In this document: piece after piece, positions 1-5,505 of the stretch
How positions within the stretch are numbered: position 1 is the stretch's first letter
How the letters are laid out: each line of letters opens with the position of its first letter
Source of the DNA: Candidatus Bathyarchaeota archaeon
Lineage (GTDB): Archaea; Thermoproteota; Bathyarchaeia; Bathyarchaeales; UBA233
Direction of reading: 5' to 3'
NCBI GenBank assembly: GCA_029907045.1
Contig: JARYMR010000083.1
Coordinates: 1-6,634, forward strand
DNA: 6,634 nucleotides
Position numbers and translations under genes: made by a program
The notes under the pieces: model-generated
The model's database searches: none
What the model was told of the DNA's origin: nothing
What the model saw: only the letters and a program-made list of their open reading frames with translations

Positions 1-772
1 CTTGGAGAACCTCATAATCCTTGTTAGGCTCAACTTGAATGAAATAGTCGGCAATTTCAGCAGACCTTGTCTTTCTAACATCAATCACTATGAGTTTTCT
101 ACCCTCTCTCTGAAGAGTTGAAGGAGGCTCATTCCTAATGTATGCTGAAACAGAAGGCTTTCCCTTAAAAAACACTCTTCTGATTGCGCTTTCAATTTTC
201 TTCCTAACAATTGACGCTTTAATTTTGTTTAAGTAGCCTCTCCATGCACTTTTTTCGAAGCGTCCTTCTGAAAAGGCTGTATACCTTTCTATGTGGCGTG
301 GATGGGCACTCCAAGGGTTGCTTCCCCAATAAACGACAAGATCCGCCCTATGCCTAATCTGCCCTAACGTGCATGATGGAATGCCAATTTCTTGAATACT
401 TAAAATTGATGGACCGTGGCAAACTACTGATGTGTTGTCAATTACGCCTCCAACCTCTTCCGCTAATTCGATGCCTAAGCCTATGGCTTCGCAGCTTGTT
501 GAACTCCAACCATATAGGATGGGATAGTTGGCTTCTGCCAAAATTTCTGCTGCCTTTCCAACAGCCTCTTTCATTGAAACCTTAACAAGTTCCCCATTCT
601 TCCTTATCAAAGGCTTTAAAAGTCTATGCTCGCTGTTGTAGCCCAGAAACTTCGATTCACACATGGCACAGCCATTTTTAACCTTAATTATCCTTCCATC
701 TTCAACTGTTAATTCTATGTCATCGCATAAGCTTCCACAAATTGGGCATGTCACAGCCTTAATAACAGTCAT
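1..772 (-). CDS. fwdB: Formylmethanofuran dehydrogenase subunit B, N-terminal part (cut by window edge)
   Basis: This is the catalytic molybdopterin/tungstopterin subunit of formylmethanofuran dehydrogenase, which interconverts CO2 plus methanofuran and formylmethanofuran in the cytoplasm. I translated the minus strand from the ATG at 772 and found about 257 open codons running off the window; the family is usually about 430 residues, so some 60% is visible. A [4Fe-4S] cysteine set is seen near the N-terminus (C9, C12, C16 in CPICGSLCDD, then C35). It is followed by YGWSSTSCEA (residues 87-96) and DNTSVVCHGPS, in which the cysteine falls at residue 118, the position of the metal-ligating Cys of the family. 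PSCTLGQIRHRADLVVYWG and NPWSAHPRHIERY are further family hallmarks. Codon 118 is TGC, so this is a cysteine and not a selenocysteine form. The start overlaps the fwdD stop (ATGA), implying translational coupling. Whether W or Mo is used cannot be told from the sequence. Confidence 0.95.
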   Translation of the reverse strand, partial: MTVIKAVTCPICGSLCDDIELTVEDGRIIKVKNGCAMCESKFLGYNSEHRLLKPLIRKNGELVKVSMKEAVGKAAEILAEANYPILYGWSSTSCEAIGLGIELAEEVGGVIDNTSVVCHGPSILSIQEIGIPSCTLGQIRHRADLVVYWGSNPWSAHPRHIERYTAFSEGRFEKSAWRGYLNKIKASIVRKKIESAIRRVFFKGKPSVSAYIRNEPPSTLQREGRKLIVIDVRKTRSAEIADYFIQVEPNKDYEVLQ

Positions 773-1215
773 TTAGATTCCTTCCCAAACTCTATCCTAA
801 GAAGCTCTTCTAAGCTTAAAATTGGCTTGTCTGGTGCGGGTTCGACTTCTGCAGGAATTCCCTTAAAGGATGGCATTCCAATGCCATGAGTTTCAGGATT
901 GACTATAACATTTGCCCATGGACCATAAGGAATAAAAATCAAACCTGGATGAGGCGCCCTCAGAGACTTTAAAGCTTTAACAACAACTGAACCATAATCC
1001 GTCGAAACCATAACATTAGTCTTCTCCTTTATGCCAAGCCTCCTCAAATCTTCAGGATCCATAAAACAGATAGAAACGCTTTCCACATACTCCTTTGAAG
1101 CTTTTCCCCGCTCCTTTCCAACACCTTGCTCTATTGTCCTTCCAGTAAGCAATGTCACACGCAGTTTTGGCTTATCCATGTCTAACACACATTTGAAAGG
1201 TAAATTGTGCAACAT
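769..1215 (-). CDS. fwdD: Formylmethanofuran dehydrogenase subunit D (molybdopterin dinucleotide-binding)
   Basis: This small subunit folds as the molybdopterin dinucleotide-binding beta-barrel and completes the cofactor site of FwdB. The 148-residue product shows LLTGRTIEQGVGKE (about residues 22-35), SVSICFMDPEDLRRLGI, and near the end HPGLIFIPYGPWANVIV followed by ETHGIGMPSFKGIPAEVEPA, all typical of FwdD/FmdD. The usual family length is about 130, so the true start may be Met13 (ATG at 1179, beginning MDKPKLRV), which would give 136 residues. Neither start has a clear Shine-Dalgarno sequence, so the mRNA may be leaderless or nearly so. It is the first gene of a minus-strand operon and its TGA overlaps the ATG of fwdB. 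No fwdA, fwdC or ferredoxin subunit is visible; they may lie downstream, beyond position 1. Confidence 0.93.
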   Translation of the reverse strand: MLHNLPFKCVLDMDKPKLRVTLLTGRTIEQGVGKERGKASKEYVESVSICFMDPEDLRRLGIKEKTNVMVSTDYGSVVVKALKSLRAPHPGLIFIPYGPWANVIVNPETHGIGMPSFKGIPAEVEPAPDKPILSLEELLRIEFGKESK

Positions 1216-1250
1216 TATTTAATTAACTTTTATCTTCTTGCCTAATTGTA

Positions 1251-1265
1251 GAAAAGGCTTTTAAG
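1251..1265 (+). promoter_or_regulatory. Candidate archaeal BRE/TATA promoter of the ABC exporter operon
   Basis: GAAAAGGCTTTTAAG has a purine-rich BRE-like part followed by a TATA-like CTTTTAAG centred near 1262. Transcription would start about 25 bases downstream, near 1287, giving a leader of roughly 30 bases before the GTG at 1316. The TATA core is nearly symmetric; read on the minus strand (TTAAAAG) it sits about 45 bases upstream of the fwdD start, so it might also serve the divergent fwdDB operon. This is inferred from motif and spacing only. Confidence 0.5.
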
Positions 1266-1315
1266 TTGAAGATGATAGTTGAAGGATGCTTCAAATTTGA
1301 GTTAGGGTTGAATAA

Positions 1316-1858
1316 GTGTTGGTTAACGAGGTAGTCATCGAGGTTAAGGGTTTAGTAAAGCATTATGGCGAAGTTAAGGCTCTTGACGATGTTTCTTTCA
1401 CTGTTGAAACTGGCGAAATTTTTGGGCTTTTGGGACCAAACGGTGCTGGAAAAACCACTTTGATCGAGATACTTTGCGGTTTGAGAAGATTTGATAAGGG
1501 AGAAATAACGGTTTTGGGTTTGGATTTGGCTAAAGACGCATATAAAATTCGCAGTTTAATTGGATTCTGCCCACAAGAAACCTTACTCTACGACTTGTTA
1601 AGCGTATATGAAAATCTCAGTTTTACAGCTTCTCTTTATTCTCTATCCTCAAAAAAGTTTAAGGAAAGGGTAGAGTTCCTCTTAAAGGTTTTAGGCATGG
1701 GTGAGTTCATAAAAAAGAAGGCGAAGGAACTTTCGGGAGGAATGAAGAGAAGAGCAAATCTGGCTGCTTCGATAATTCATGACCCGCCAATGGTTATTTT
1801 AGACGAACCAACAGTTGGTTTCGACCCGAACGTGAAGAGAGAGTTTGGGAAACAATAA
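1316..1858 (+). CDS. ABC exporter ATPase, N-terminal fragment (frameshifted gene, part 1)
   Basis: This is the nucleotide-binding subunit of a DrrA/CcmA-like ABC-2 exporter; it would hydrolyse ATP on the cytoplasmic face to drive the permease encoded downstream. The 180-residue reading shows Walker A GPNGAGKTT (40-48), a Q-loop CPQE (85-88), the signature LSGGMKRR (139-146), Walker B VILDEP (160-165) and the D-loop VGFD (167-170). After residue 176 (Glu, at 1841-1843) the frame becomes FGKQ and stops. The -1 frame instead reads VWETIK straight into the continuation at 1861, as expected for this family. A single base therefore appears to be missing near 1842-1843; alone this fragment lacks the H-switch and would be inactive. 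The start is GTG, with a weak AGGGTTGA about 5 bases upstream. Both halves look well conserved, so the break is a recent mutation or a sequencing/assembly error. Confidence 0.9.
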   Translation: MLVNEVVIEVKGLVKHYGEVKALDDVSFTVETGEIFGLLGPNGAGKTTLIEILCGLRRFDKGEITVLGLDLAKDAYKIRSLIGFCPQETLLYDLLSVYENLSFTASLYSLSSKKFKERVEFLLKVLGMGEFIKKKAKELSGGMKRRANLAASIIHDPPMVILDEPTVGFDPNVKREFGKQ

Positions 1859-1864
1859 AAATGC
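1840..1864 (+). other. Frameshift site within the ABC ATPase gene
   Basis: In the upstream frame the codons here read GAG TTT GGG AAA CAA TAA. Read from position 1843 in the other frame, they give GTT TGG GAA ACA ATA AAA ATG (VWETIKM), which is the expected ABC-ATPase helix after the D-loop. The two frames differ by one missing base, next to a GAGAGAG run where slippage or miscalling is plausible. The stop at 1856-1858 lies two bases before an ATG at 1861. No canonical X-XXY-YYZ slippery heptamer is present in the zero frame. Confidence 0.85.
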
Positions 1865-2265
1865 TTAAGCGTGATGGAAAAACTGTGCTCCTCTCAACTC
1901 ATGACATGTATGAGGCTGATGAGCTCTGTGACAGAGTCGCCATCATTGATAATGGAAGAATAGTAGCCATAGACAAGCCGCAAGCGCTTAAGGAAAAAGT
2001 GGGCGGAAAAGCCTCTATACTAATAAGAGTAAAAGAAAACCAAACAGAAAGAGCATTAAAACTGCTAAAGCCCTACGGCTACACTTTCAAAGATGGGGAC
2101 ATACAAATTTTCGCTGTTGACCCATGGAAAATTATGCCAGAAATATCAAACATGCTTCTTTCCAACAATGTTTTAGCGGAGAAAATTGAGGTTTCAGAGC
2201 CTACATTAGAGGATGTTTTCGTAAGGTTGACTGGAAGAAAACTTTTGGAGGAAGCATCTAAATGA
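1861..2265 (+). CDS. ABC exporter ATPase, C-terminal fragment (frameshifted gene, part 2)
   Basis: This is the continuation of the ATPase begun at 1316, in the -1 frame. The 134 residues begin with the strand leading to the H-switch (KTVLLSTHDMYEADELCDR, His14). They continue through the RVAIIDNGRIVAID segment and the C-terminal regulatory region, ending with EPTLEDVFVRLTGRKL, the usual tail motif of DrrA-type exporter ATPases. Joined to part 1 with one restored base, the protein would be about 316 residues, a normal length for the family. The ATG at 1861 is probably an internal methionine; re-initiation there after the TAA at 1856-1858 is possible but would yield an isolated half-domain. The stop overlaps the permease start (ATGA), with GGAGG at 2247-2251 acting as that gene's ribosome binding site. 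Confidence 0.87.
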   Translation: MLKRDGKTVLLSTHDMYEADELCDRVAIIDNGRIVAIDKPQALKEKVGGKASILIRVKENQTERALKLLKPYGYTFKDGDIQIFAVDPWKIMPEISNMLLSNNVLAEKIEVSEPTLEDVFVRLTGRKLLEEASK

Positions 2266-3377
2266 ACCCAATAATTGGCGTAGCCATAAAAGACATTCGC
2301 ACATTTTACAGAGAGAAAGGAACACTTTTCTGGACAATAGCCTTTCCAGTACTTGTAATGCTTTTGTTCTCCGCCATTTTTGGAAGAGAAGTCCCCTTCA
2401 CAGCAAACATAGGCGTAGTAAACCAAGACTCTTCTGACATCTATGGAATAGCCACAAACGTCATTGCAGGGCTTAATCAAACCGAAGTTTTCAATGTAAA
2501 AACTTTCGAAAACAAAACTGAAGCGTTAAAGGCTTTAAATGCCACGGAAATCCGCGCTGTTATCACAATTCCCGAAGATTTTTCAACAAATCTTACAATG
2601 GAGAGACCAGCGCATGTTTTATTGGCTGTGGATGAAACTAATCCAGACGTGGCTCGAATTGTTAGGGATATAATCAAAACCTTCTTCACCGAATTTTACA
2701 AACAACTGAATACAAACTTCAGCGAACCCATATCTGTTGTTGAGGAAGCATCATTAATGCGGGAGAAGGTCGGCTATAAAGAGTACATTCTTCCAGGTAT
2801 GTTGTGTTATCCGCTTTTGTTTTCCAGCATGGTAGTTTCCACAGGTGCAATCGTATACGAAAGGGAAAGGGGAACACTTAAACGTATTAGGGCTTCTCCG
2901 ATTCATCCGTTAAGCATGCTTTTTGGAAAAACTCTTGCTTCCCTTTTCCAAACAGCCATAACAATCTTAATAATAGCTGCTTTAGGCTTTTTAGTGCTTA
3001 ACCCAAACGTAAACTGGAACCTTCCACTGCTAACGTTAATACTGTTTTTGGGTTCGATGAGCGGCATAGCCATAGGCTTACTAATCTCGTGCATTGGAAG
3101 GTCTCCCCAAGAAGCATCAGGAGCAGCCACAACAATAGGCATAGTGCTTCAATGGTTCACTGGAATGTACTTCCCACTTGAATACCTTCCAGAATACCTT
3201 CAACAAGTGGGCAGAATCGTGCCAATGACCTATGCAGCCCAAGCCATAAGAGACGTAATGATTAGAAATGTTACGTTAAATGAGTTGCTTCAGCCGATTA
3301 TAACGCTTGCAGCCTCAGCAACCATATTATACATTATTGGAATATTCCTATACAAAAGATGGGTTGAAAAAGAATAA
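2262..3377 (+). CDS. ABC-2 type exporter permease
   Basis: This is the membrane subunit of the exporter and partner of the ATPase encoded just upstream; the substrate is unknown (drugs, lipids or glycoconjugates are typical of the family). In 371 residues there is a cytoplasmic start, TM1 at about 22-40, a large extracytoplasmic domain at about 41-172, then five more hydrophobic segments (about 177-198, 221-247, 254-278, 286-305, 343-364). Between TM2 and TM3 lies ERERGTLKRIRASPI (200-214), the amphipathic coupling segment typical of ABC-2 permeases. The layout matches the ABC2_membrane_3 type. The start overlaps the ATPase stop (ATGA) and has GGAGG ten bases upstream. Six N-X-S/T sequons (N72, N84, N93, N110, N152, N336) all fall in predicted external regions, suggesting surface N-glycosylation. 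The gene itself is intact. Confidence 0.9.
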   Translation: MNPIIGVAIKDIRTFYREKGTLFWTIAFPVLVMLLFSAIFGREVPFTANIGVVNQDSSDIYGIATNVIAGLNQTEVFNVKTFENKTEALKALNATEIRAVITIPEDFSTNLTMERPAHVLLAVDETNPDVARIVRDIIKTFFTEFYKQLNTNFSEPISVVEEASLMREKVGYKEYILPGMLCYPLLFSSMVVSTGAIVYERERGTLKRIRASPIHPLSMLFGKTLASLFQTAITILIIAALGFLVLNPNVNWNLPLLTLILFLGSMSGIAIGLLISCIGRSPQEASGAATTIGIVLQWFTGMYFPLEYLPEYLQQVGRIVPMTYAAQAIRDVMIRNVTLNELLQPIITLAASATILYIIGIFLYKRWVEKE

Positions 3378-3383
3378 AGCTGA

Positions 3384-3398
3384 TTCTTTTTAATTTTT
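3384..3398 (+). terminator. T-rich candidate terminator of the ABC exporter operon
   Basis: TTCTTTTTAATTTTT lies six bases after the permease stop. Archaeal RNA polymerase can terminate at such T-runs without a hairpin. It overlaps the region just upstream of the next promoter, so some read-through is possible. Confidence 0.45.
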
Positions 3399-3399
3399 G

Positions 3400-3413
3400 C
3401 GAAAAGTTTTTAG
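3400..3413 (+). promoter_or_regulatory. Candidate BRE/TATA promoter of the ECF-like gene
   Basis: CGAAAAGTTTTTAG combines a BRE-like CGAAAA with a TATA-like TTTTTAG and resembles the element at 1251-1265. It predicts initiation near 3434 and a 5' leader of about 20 bases. The leader contains GGTG at 3445-3448, six bases before the ATG, as ribosome binding site. Assigned by motif and spacing only. Confidence 0.45.
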
Positions 3414-3454
3414 CCTATGGATTTTATGTAGTTTTCTAATATCCGGTGTAAAAA

Positions 3455-4306
3455 ATGACACAGCAAACAACTCCCAGAAAAATTAGAATCTCAGCAAAGG
3501 ACACGGCGTTAATTGCTTTATTTGCCGCTTTGATAGCCATAATCACAAGACTTCCAGGCATTCCTATATCGCTGGGAATTCAATCTGGAGATATCGAATT
3601 TTCAGTTCCATTGTATCCTTTAGCGGGAATTCTTCTTGGACCTTGGATTGGCGCTTTAGCTGTTATTATAGGCAATATTATCGCTTGGATAATTCCAACA
3701 TCCAGTGTATTAGGCTTGTTACTTATTCCCGCAGGAGCCTTTGCAGCATTATGTGGGGGTTTCCTTACGCGACGAACAAGATGGGCAAGCTGGAAGAGCG
3801 CTGCTGTTTTGCTTGCGGTTTTAATTGCCCTTTGGTATCTCACGCCAATAGGGTTTGAAGCGCCCTTTTATCCTTTCTTCCTACATGTCCCAGCCTTAAT
3901 ACTAATCCTAATTTTCAGAAACAGAGTCTTCGATTTCGTAAACAGCACTTCTAAAAGCTTTGTAACATTAGGTGTTGGAATTGCAAGTTTCGTAGGCGTA
4001 ATGGCAGACCACATGTGGGGTAACGTAATGTTTATCACAGCAGTAAATTATGTTGTCAACATGAAAGCCCTCAGAGACGCCCTCAGAAATATAGGCATGT
4101 CAATAAACTTGGGATTTTCAGCGAGCAGCCCAATAGCTAATTGGGTGTATCAAATTGTTGCCAACCCAACATTAGGGGATTTCTTTATGCTTTCCATTCC
4201 AATAGCCACAGTTGAACGTATAACATTCACGCTTATAGCCACGGTCATAGGTGTAGGCGTTATAATGGCTATTGGAAAAGTTTTCTTTGCAAAATCCAAA
4301 ACTTAG
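3455..4306 (+). CDS. ECF transporter S component-like membrane protein
   Basis: This is probably the substrate-capturing integral membrane subunit of an energy-coupling-factor importer, taking up a vitamin-like compound or metal; the substrate cannot be assigned. The 283-residue protein begins with a basic cytoplasmic tail (RKIRISAKD), then TM1 (about 17-33). Next comes the hallmark PLYPLAGILLGPWIGALAV (52-70) with its GNIIAW extension, further segments at about 84-103, 114-130, 138-154 and 168-185, a DHMWGN motif (185-190) and a last segment ERITFTLIATVIGVGVIMAI (254-273). The Leu/Ala/Gly-rich pattern and the final segment match S components, but the protein is roughly 80-100 residues longer than the common 180-200. 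No EcfT or EcfA gene is beside it, so it would have to share a coupling module encoded elsewhere, or act alone. It appears to be a single-gene unit with its own promoter. Confidence 0.7.
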   Translation: MTQQTTPRKIRISAKDTALIALFAALIAIITRLPGIPISLGIQSGDIEFSVPLYPLAGILLGPWIGALAVIIGNIIAWIIPTSSVLGLLLIPAGAFAALCGGFLTRRTRWASWKSAAVLLAVLIALWYLTPIGFEAPFYPFFLHVPALILILIFRNRVFDFVNSTSKSFVTLGVGIASFVGVMADHMWGNVMFITAVNYVVNMKALRDALRNIGMSINLGFSASSPIANWVYQIVANPTLGDFFMLSIPIATVERITFTLIATVIGVGVIMAIGKVFFAKSKT

Positions 4307-4321
4307 CGGACAATAAGGAAA

Positions 4322-4332
4322 GAAATTAAAAG
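4322..4332 (+). promoter_or_regulatory. Weak candidate promoter of the regulator-mobB operon
   Basis: GAAATTAAAAG lies 16 bases after the ECF-like gene and has a BRE/TATA-like composition; initiation would fall near 4353, about 30 bases before the proposed ATG at 4384. A second AT-rich candidate (TATATTAAAG, 4361-4370) seems too close to the start unless the transcript is nearly leaderless. Read-through from the ECF-like gene is also possible, since no T-run separates them. Confidence 0.3.
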
Positions 4333-4368
4333 CTGATTAAGCGTTCTAGATTTTGAAGATTATATTAA

Positions 4369-4375
4369 AGGGTGA
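4369..4375 (+). promoter_or_regulatory. Ribosome binding site that decides the regulator start
   Basis: AGGGTGA matches the archaeal Shine-Dalgarno consensus and lies eight bases before the ATG at 4384. The GTG at 4372, which would give a four-residue-longer protein, is itself part of this site and has no site of its own, so ATG 4384 is the better start. Confidence 0.6.
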
Positions 4376-4383
4376 AAAGGCTT

Positions 4384-4851
4384 ATGAGTGAAATTTACCC
4401 TTATGTAGTTTTTCTTCCGACGAAACAAAAGGATAAAATGTTGTCAGCAATTTTTGGTTCCAAGGCTGCGGTGGATATTTTAAAGTATTCTATACAGCAA
4501 GGAATTTCAAACAAAATTTACCAGAAAGAATTGATTGAAAAGCTTTCCTACTCCAACAAAACAATAATTGAGCATTTAAAAACGCTGACGAAACTTGGAG
4601 TTTTAGAAGAAAAAATGGAGAAAACAGAAAAACAAAAACGCACAATATGGGTTAAATCTTATAGGCTTTCAGATTTGGGAAAATGGTTTGCTTTATTGCT
4701 TGCGGAAGAAAAGGATTTAAGCGAAAAGGAAAAGGCGGAAATACTGCAAAACATTTTTAAAATTTACATACAATGGGTTAAGGGGCTTTCAGAAAAACTT
4801 CACGTAAACAAGAAGACATTGGAAAAAATTTTCAAGGAAGAAATGAAATGA
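4384..4851 (+). CDS. Winged helix-turn-helix transcriptional regulator
   Basis: A 155-residue cytoplasmic protein (159 if the GTG at 4372 is used), read as an ArsR/MarR-like DNA-binding regulator. After a short N-terminal stretch (YPYVVFLPTKQKDKML), FGSKAAVDILKYSI looks like the first helix of a winged helix domain. KIYQKELIEKLSYSNKTIIEHLKTLTKLGVLEE fits helices 2-3, with SNKTIIEHLKTL as the recognition helix. The basic KRTIWVKSYRLSDLGKWF then fits the wing. The C-terminal third is Lys/Glu-rich and helical, perhaps for dimerisation or ligand sensing. No metal-binding cysteine cluster is seen. Its TGA overlaps the mobB ATG, so the two are translated together. The pairing suggests a regulator acting on Mo/W cofactor genes, but that is inferred from position only; the target DNA and signal are unknown. 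Confidence 0.78.
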   Translation: MSEIYPYVVFLPTKQKDKMLSAIFGSKAAVDILKYSIQQGISNKIYQKELIEKLSYSNKTIIEHLKTLTKLGVLEEKMEKTEKQKRTIWVKSYRLSDLGKWFALLLAEEKDLSEKEKAEILQNIFKIYIQWVKGLSEKLHVNKKTLEKIFKEEMK

Positions 4852-5381
4852 AAAAGCCATTAGTTATTGCTGTGGTTGGAAGCAAAAGCTCTGGAAAAAC
4901 AACAACAATAGAAACCATAACGAAAGAGTTAACAAAAAGAGGCTACAAAATCGCAGCTATAAAGCATATTCCAGAACCAAACTTCACAATTGACAAGGCT
5001 GGAAAGGACACTTGGAGATTTGCCCAGTCAGGAGCAAAAACAATCATAAGCGTAGCCTCAAACGAAATAGCAACCATAGAAAAGACGGATACAGAAAATT
5101 TTTCTTTAAAAGAAATTCTGAAAAAATGTAAGGGTCATGACATAATTTTTGTTGAAGGATTCGGAAAACTTGTAGGCAAAGATAAAGGCATATACAAAAT
5201 TGCTGTTGTAAAATTCGCTGAAGAAGCCTCAGAAGCTATTAAAAACTTTGAGCCCTTATTAGCTTTCACTGGACCATTTTCAACCGAAGCAGTGTATCCG
5301 AAAATTCCATACGTGGATTTGATGAAAAATCCAGAAAAAATTACGGAAATTGTGGAGAAGGTTGTCAAAGGATTGCCTTAG
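4848..5381 (+). CDS. mobB: Molybdopterin-guanine dinucleotide biosynthesis protein MobB
   Basis: This is a P-loop GTPase associated with attaching GMP to molybdopterin (or tungstopterin) and with delivering the finished cofactor; it is accessory to MobA. The 177 residues show Walker A GSKSSGKTT (11-19), the family's IAAIKH (35-40), KDTWRFAQSGA (53-63) and the Walker B-like DIIFVEGFGK (98-107), in the order expected for MobB and at normal length (about 160-180). The ATG overlaps the regulator's stop (ATGA), with the AAGGAAG just upstream serving as a weak ribosome binding site. The enzyme that would use the cofactor, FwdB, is encoded about 4 kb away in the same window. No mobA or moe gene is visible. 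The gene ends by converging on cdvC, with the long palindrome at 5380-5475 starting at its stop codon. Confidence 0.93.
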   Translation: MKKPLVIAVVGSKSSGKTTTIETITKELTKRGYKIAAIKHIPEPNFTIDKAGKDTWRFAQSGAKTIISVASNEIATIEKTDTENFSLKEILKKCKGHDIIFVEGFGKLVGKDKGIYKIAVVKFAEEASEAIKNFEPLLAFTGPFSTEAVYPKIPYVDLMKNPEKITEIVEKVVKGLP

Positions 5382-5475
5382 TTGGTTTGTGGAGGTTTGG
5401 AGATTTTGTTTAAGGGGGAGAAAGGAGATATTTTAAAAGAAGAAGGAGATTTTCTCCAAACCTTTCCACCCAACT
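5380..5475. repeat. Long interrupted inverted repeat between convergent genes
   Basis: The left arm (5380-5403) consists of AGTTGG, a TTT bulge, GTGG and AGGTTTGGAGA. The right arm (5453-5475) consists of TCTCCAAACCT, a TT bulge, CCAC and CCAACT. Twenty-one bases pair, with the innermost eleven perfect, around a 49-base loop. The structure starts within the mobB stop codon and ends 30 bases before the cdvC stop, so RNA from either gene could fold it. A shorter alternative hairpin, GGAGA-TTT-TCTCC (5445-5457), competes for the right arm. It may act as a bidirectional 3'-end or processing element, or encode a small RNA; the role is unknown. Confidence 0.75.
5399..5453 (+). repeat. Three short GGAGAT-TTT direct repeats in a purine-rich stretch
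   Basis: GGAGATTTT occurs at 5399-5407 and 5445-5453, and GGAGATATTTT at 5424-5434, with copies starting 25 and 21 bases apart. Between them run long purine tracts (5412-5428 is all purine). The copies lie mostly in the loop of the palindrome. Too few and too short for a CRISPR array; possibly a protein- or RNA-binding cluster, or a by-product of low complexity. Confidence 0.5.
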
Positions 5476-5504
5476 TAAAGGGCTTTTTCCATTGACACCT
5501 CCCT
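5475..5504 (-). other. Orphan Shine-Dalgarno sequence and five-codon ORF after cdvC
   Basis: Reading out of cdvC on the minus strand, GGGAGGTG (5504-5497) begins one base after the stop codon, itself TAA at 5508-5506. It is followed, four bases on, by ATG (5492-5490) and an ORF encoding only MEKAL before TAA (5477-5475). The ribosome binding site is the strongest in the window, yet no longer ORF uses it. It could be the remnant of a lost gene, a partial duplication of the cdvC end (which encodes FKAL-stop), or a regulatory mini-ORF preceding the hairpin. Function not shown. Confidence 0.4.
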
Positions 5505-5505
5505 T

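Noticed and set aside
419..421. Possible selenocysteine codon at the FwdB active site
   Set aside because: Codon 118 is TGC on the minus strand, an ordinary cysteine codon.
373..585. Plus-strand open frame opposite fwdB
   Set aside because: Low-complexity Leu-rich translation lying antisense to well-supported fwdB coding sequence, without promoter or ribosome binding site.
1269..1276. C box-like ATGATA of a box C/D guide RNA in the divergent gap
   Set aside because: It departs from RTGATGA and no D box (CTGA) pair is at suitable distance.
1840..1864. Programmed -1 ribosomal frameshifting in the ATPase gene
   Set aside because: No X-XXY-YYZ heptamer in the zero frame and no evident downstream stem; a single lost base explains the join more simply.
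2079..2480. Minus-strand open frame across the ATPase/permease junction
   Set aside because: Antisense to two recognised genes; the translation shows no family motif, so it is a shadow of the coding strand.
3376..4338. Ten-base repeat AAAGCTGATT after two genes (3376-3385 and 4329-4338)
   Set aside because: Short and AT-rich, in differing contexts; easily due to chance, with no structure around it.
5399..5453. CRISPR-like array from the GGAGAT-TTT repeats
   Set aside because: Units are 9-11 bases with spacers of only 10-16 bases, and there are no cas genes nearby.
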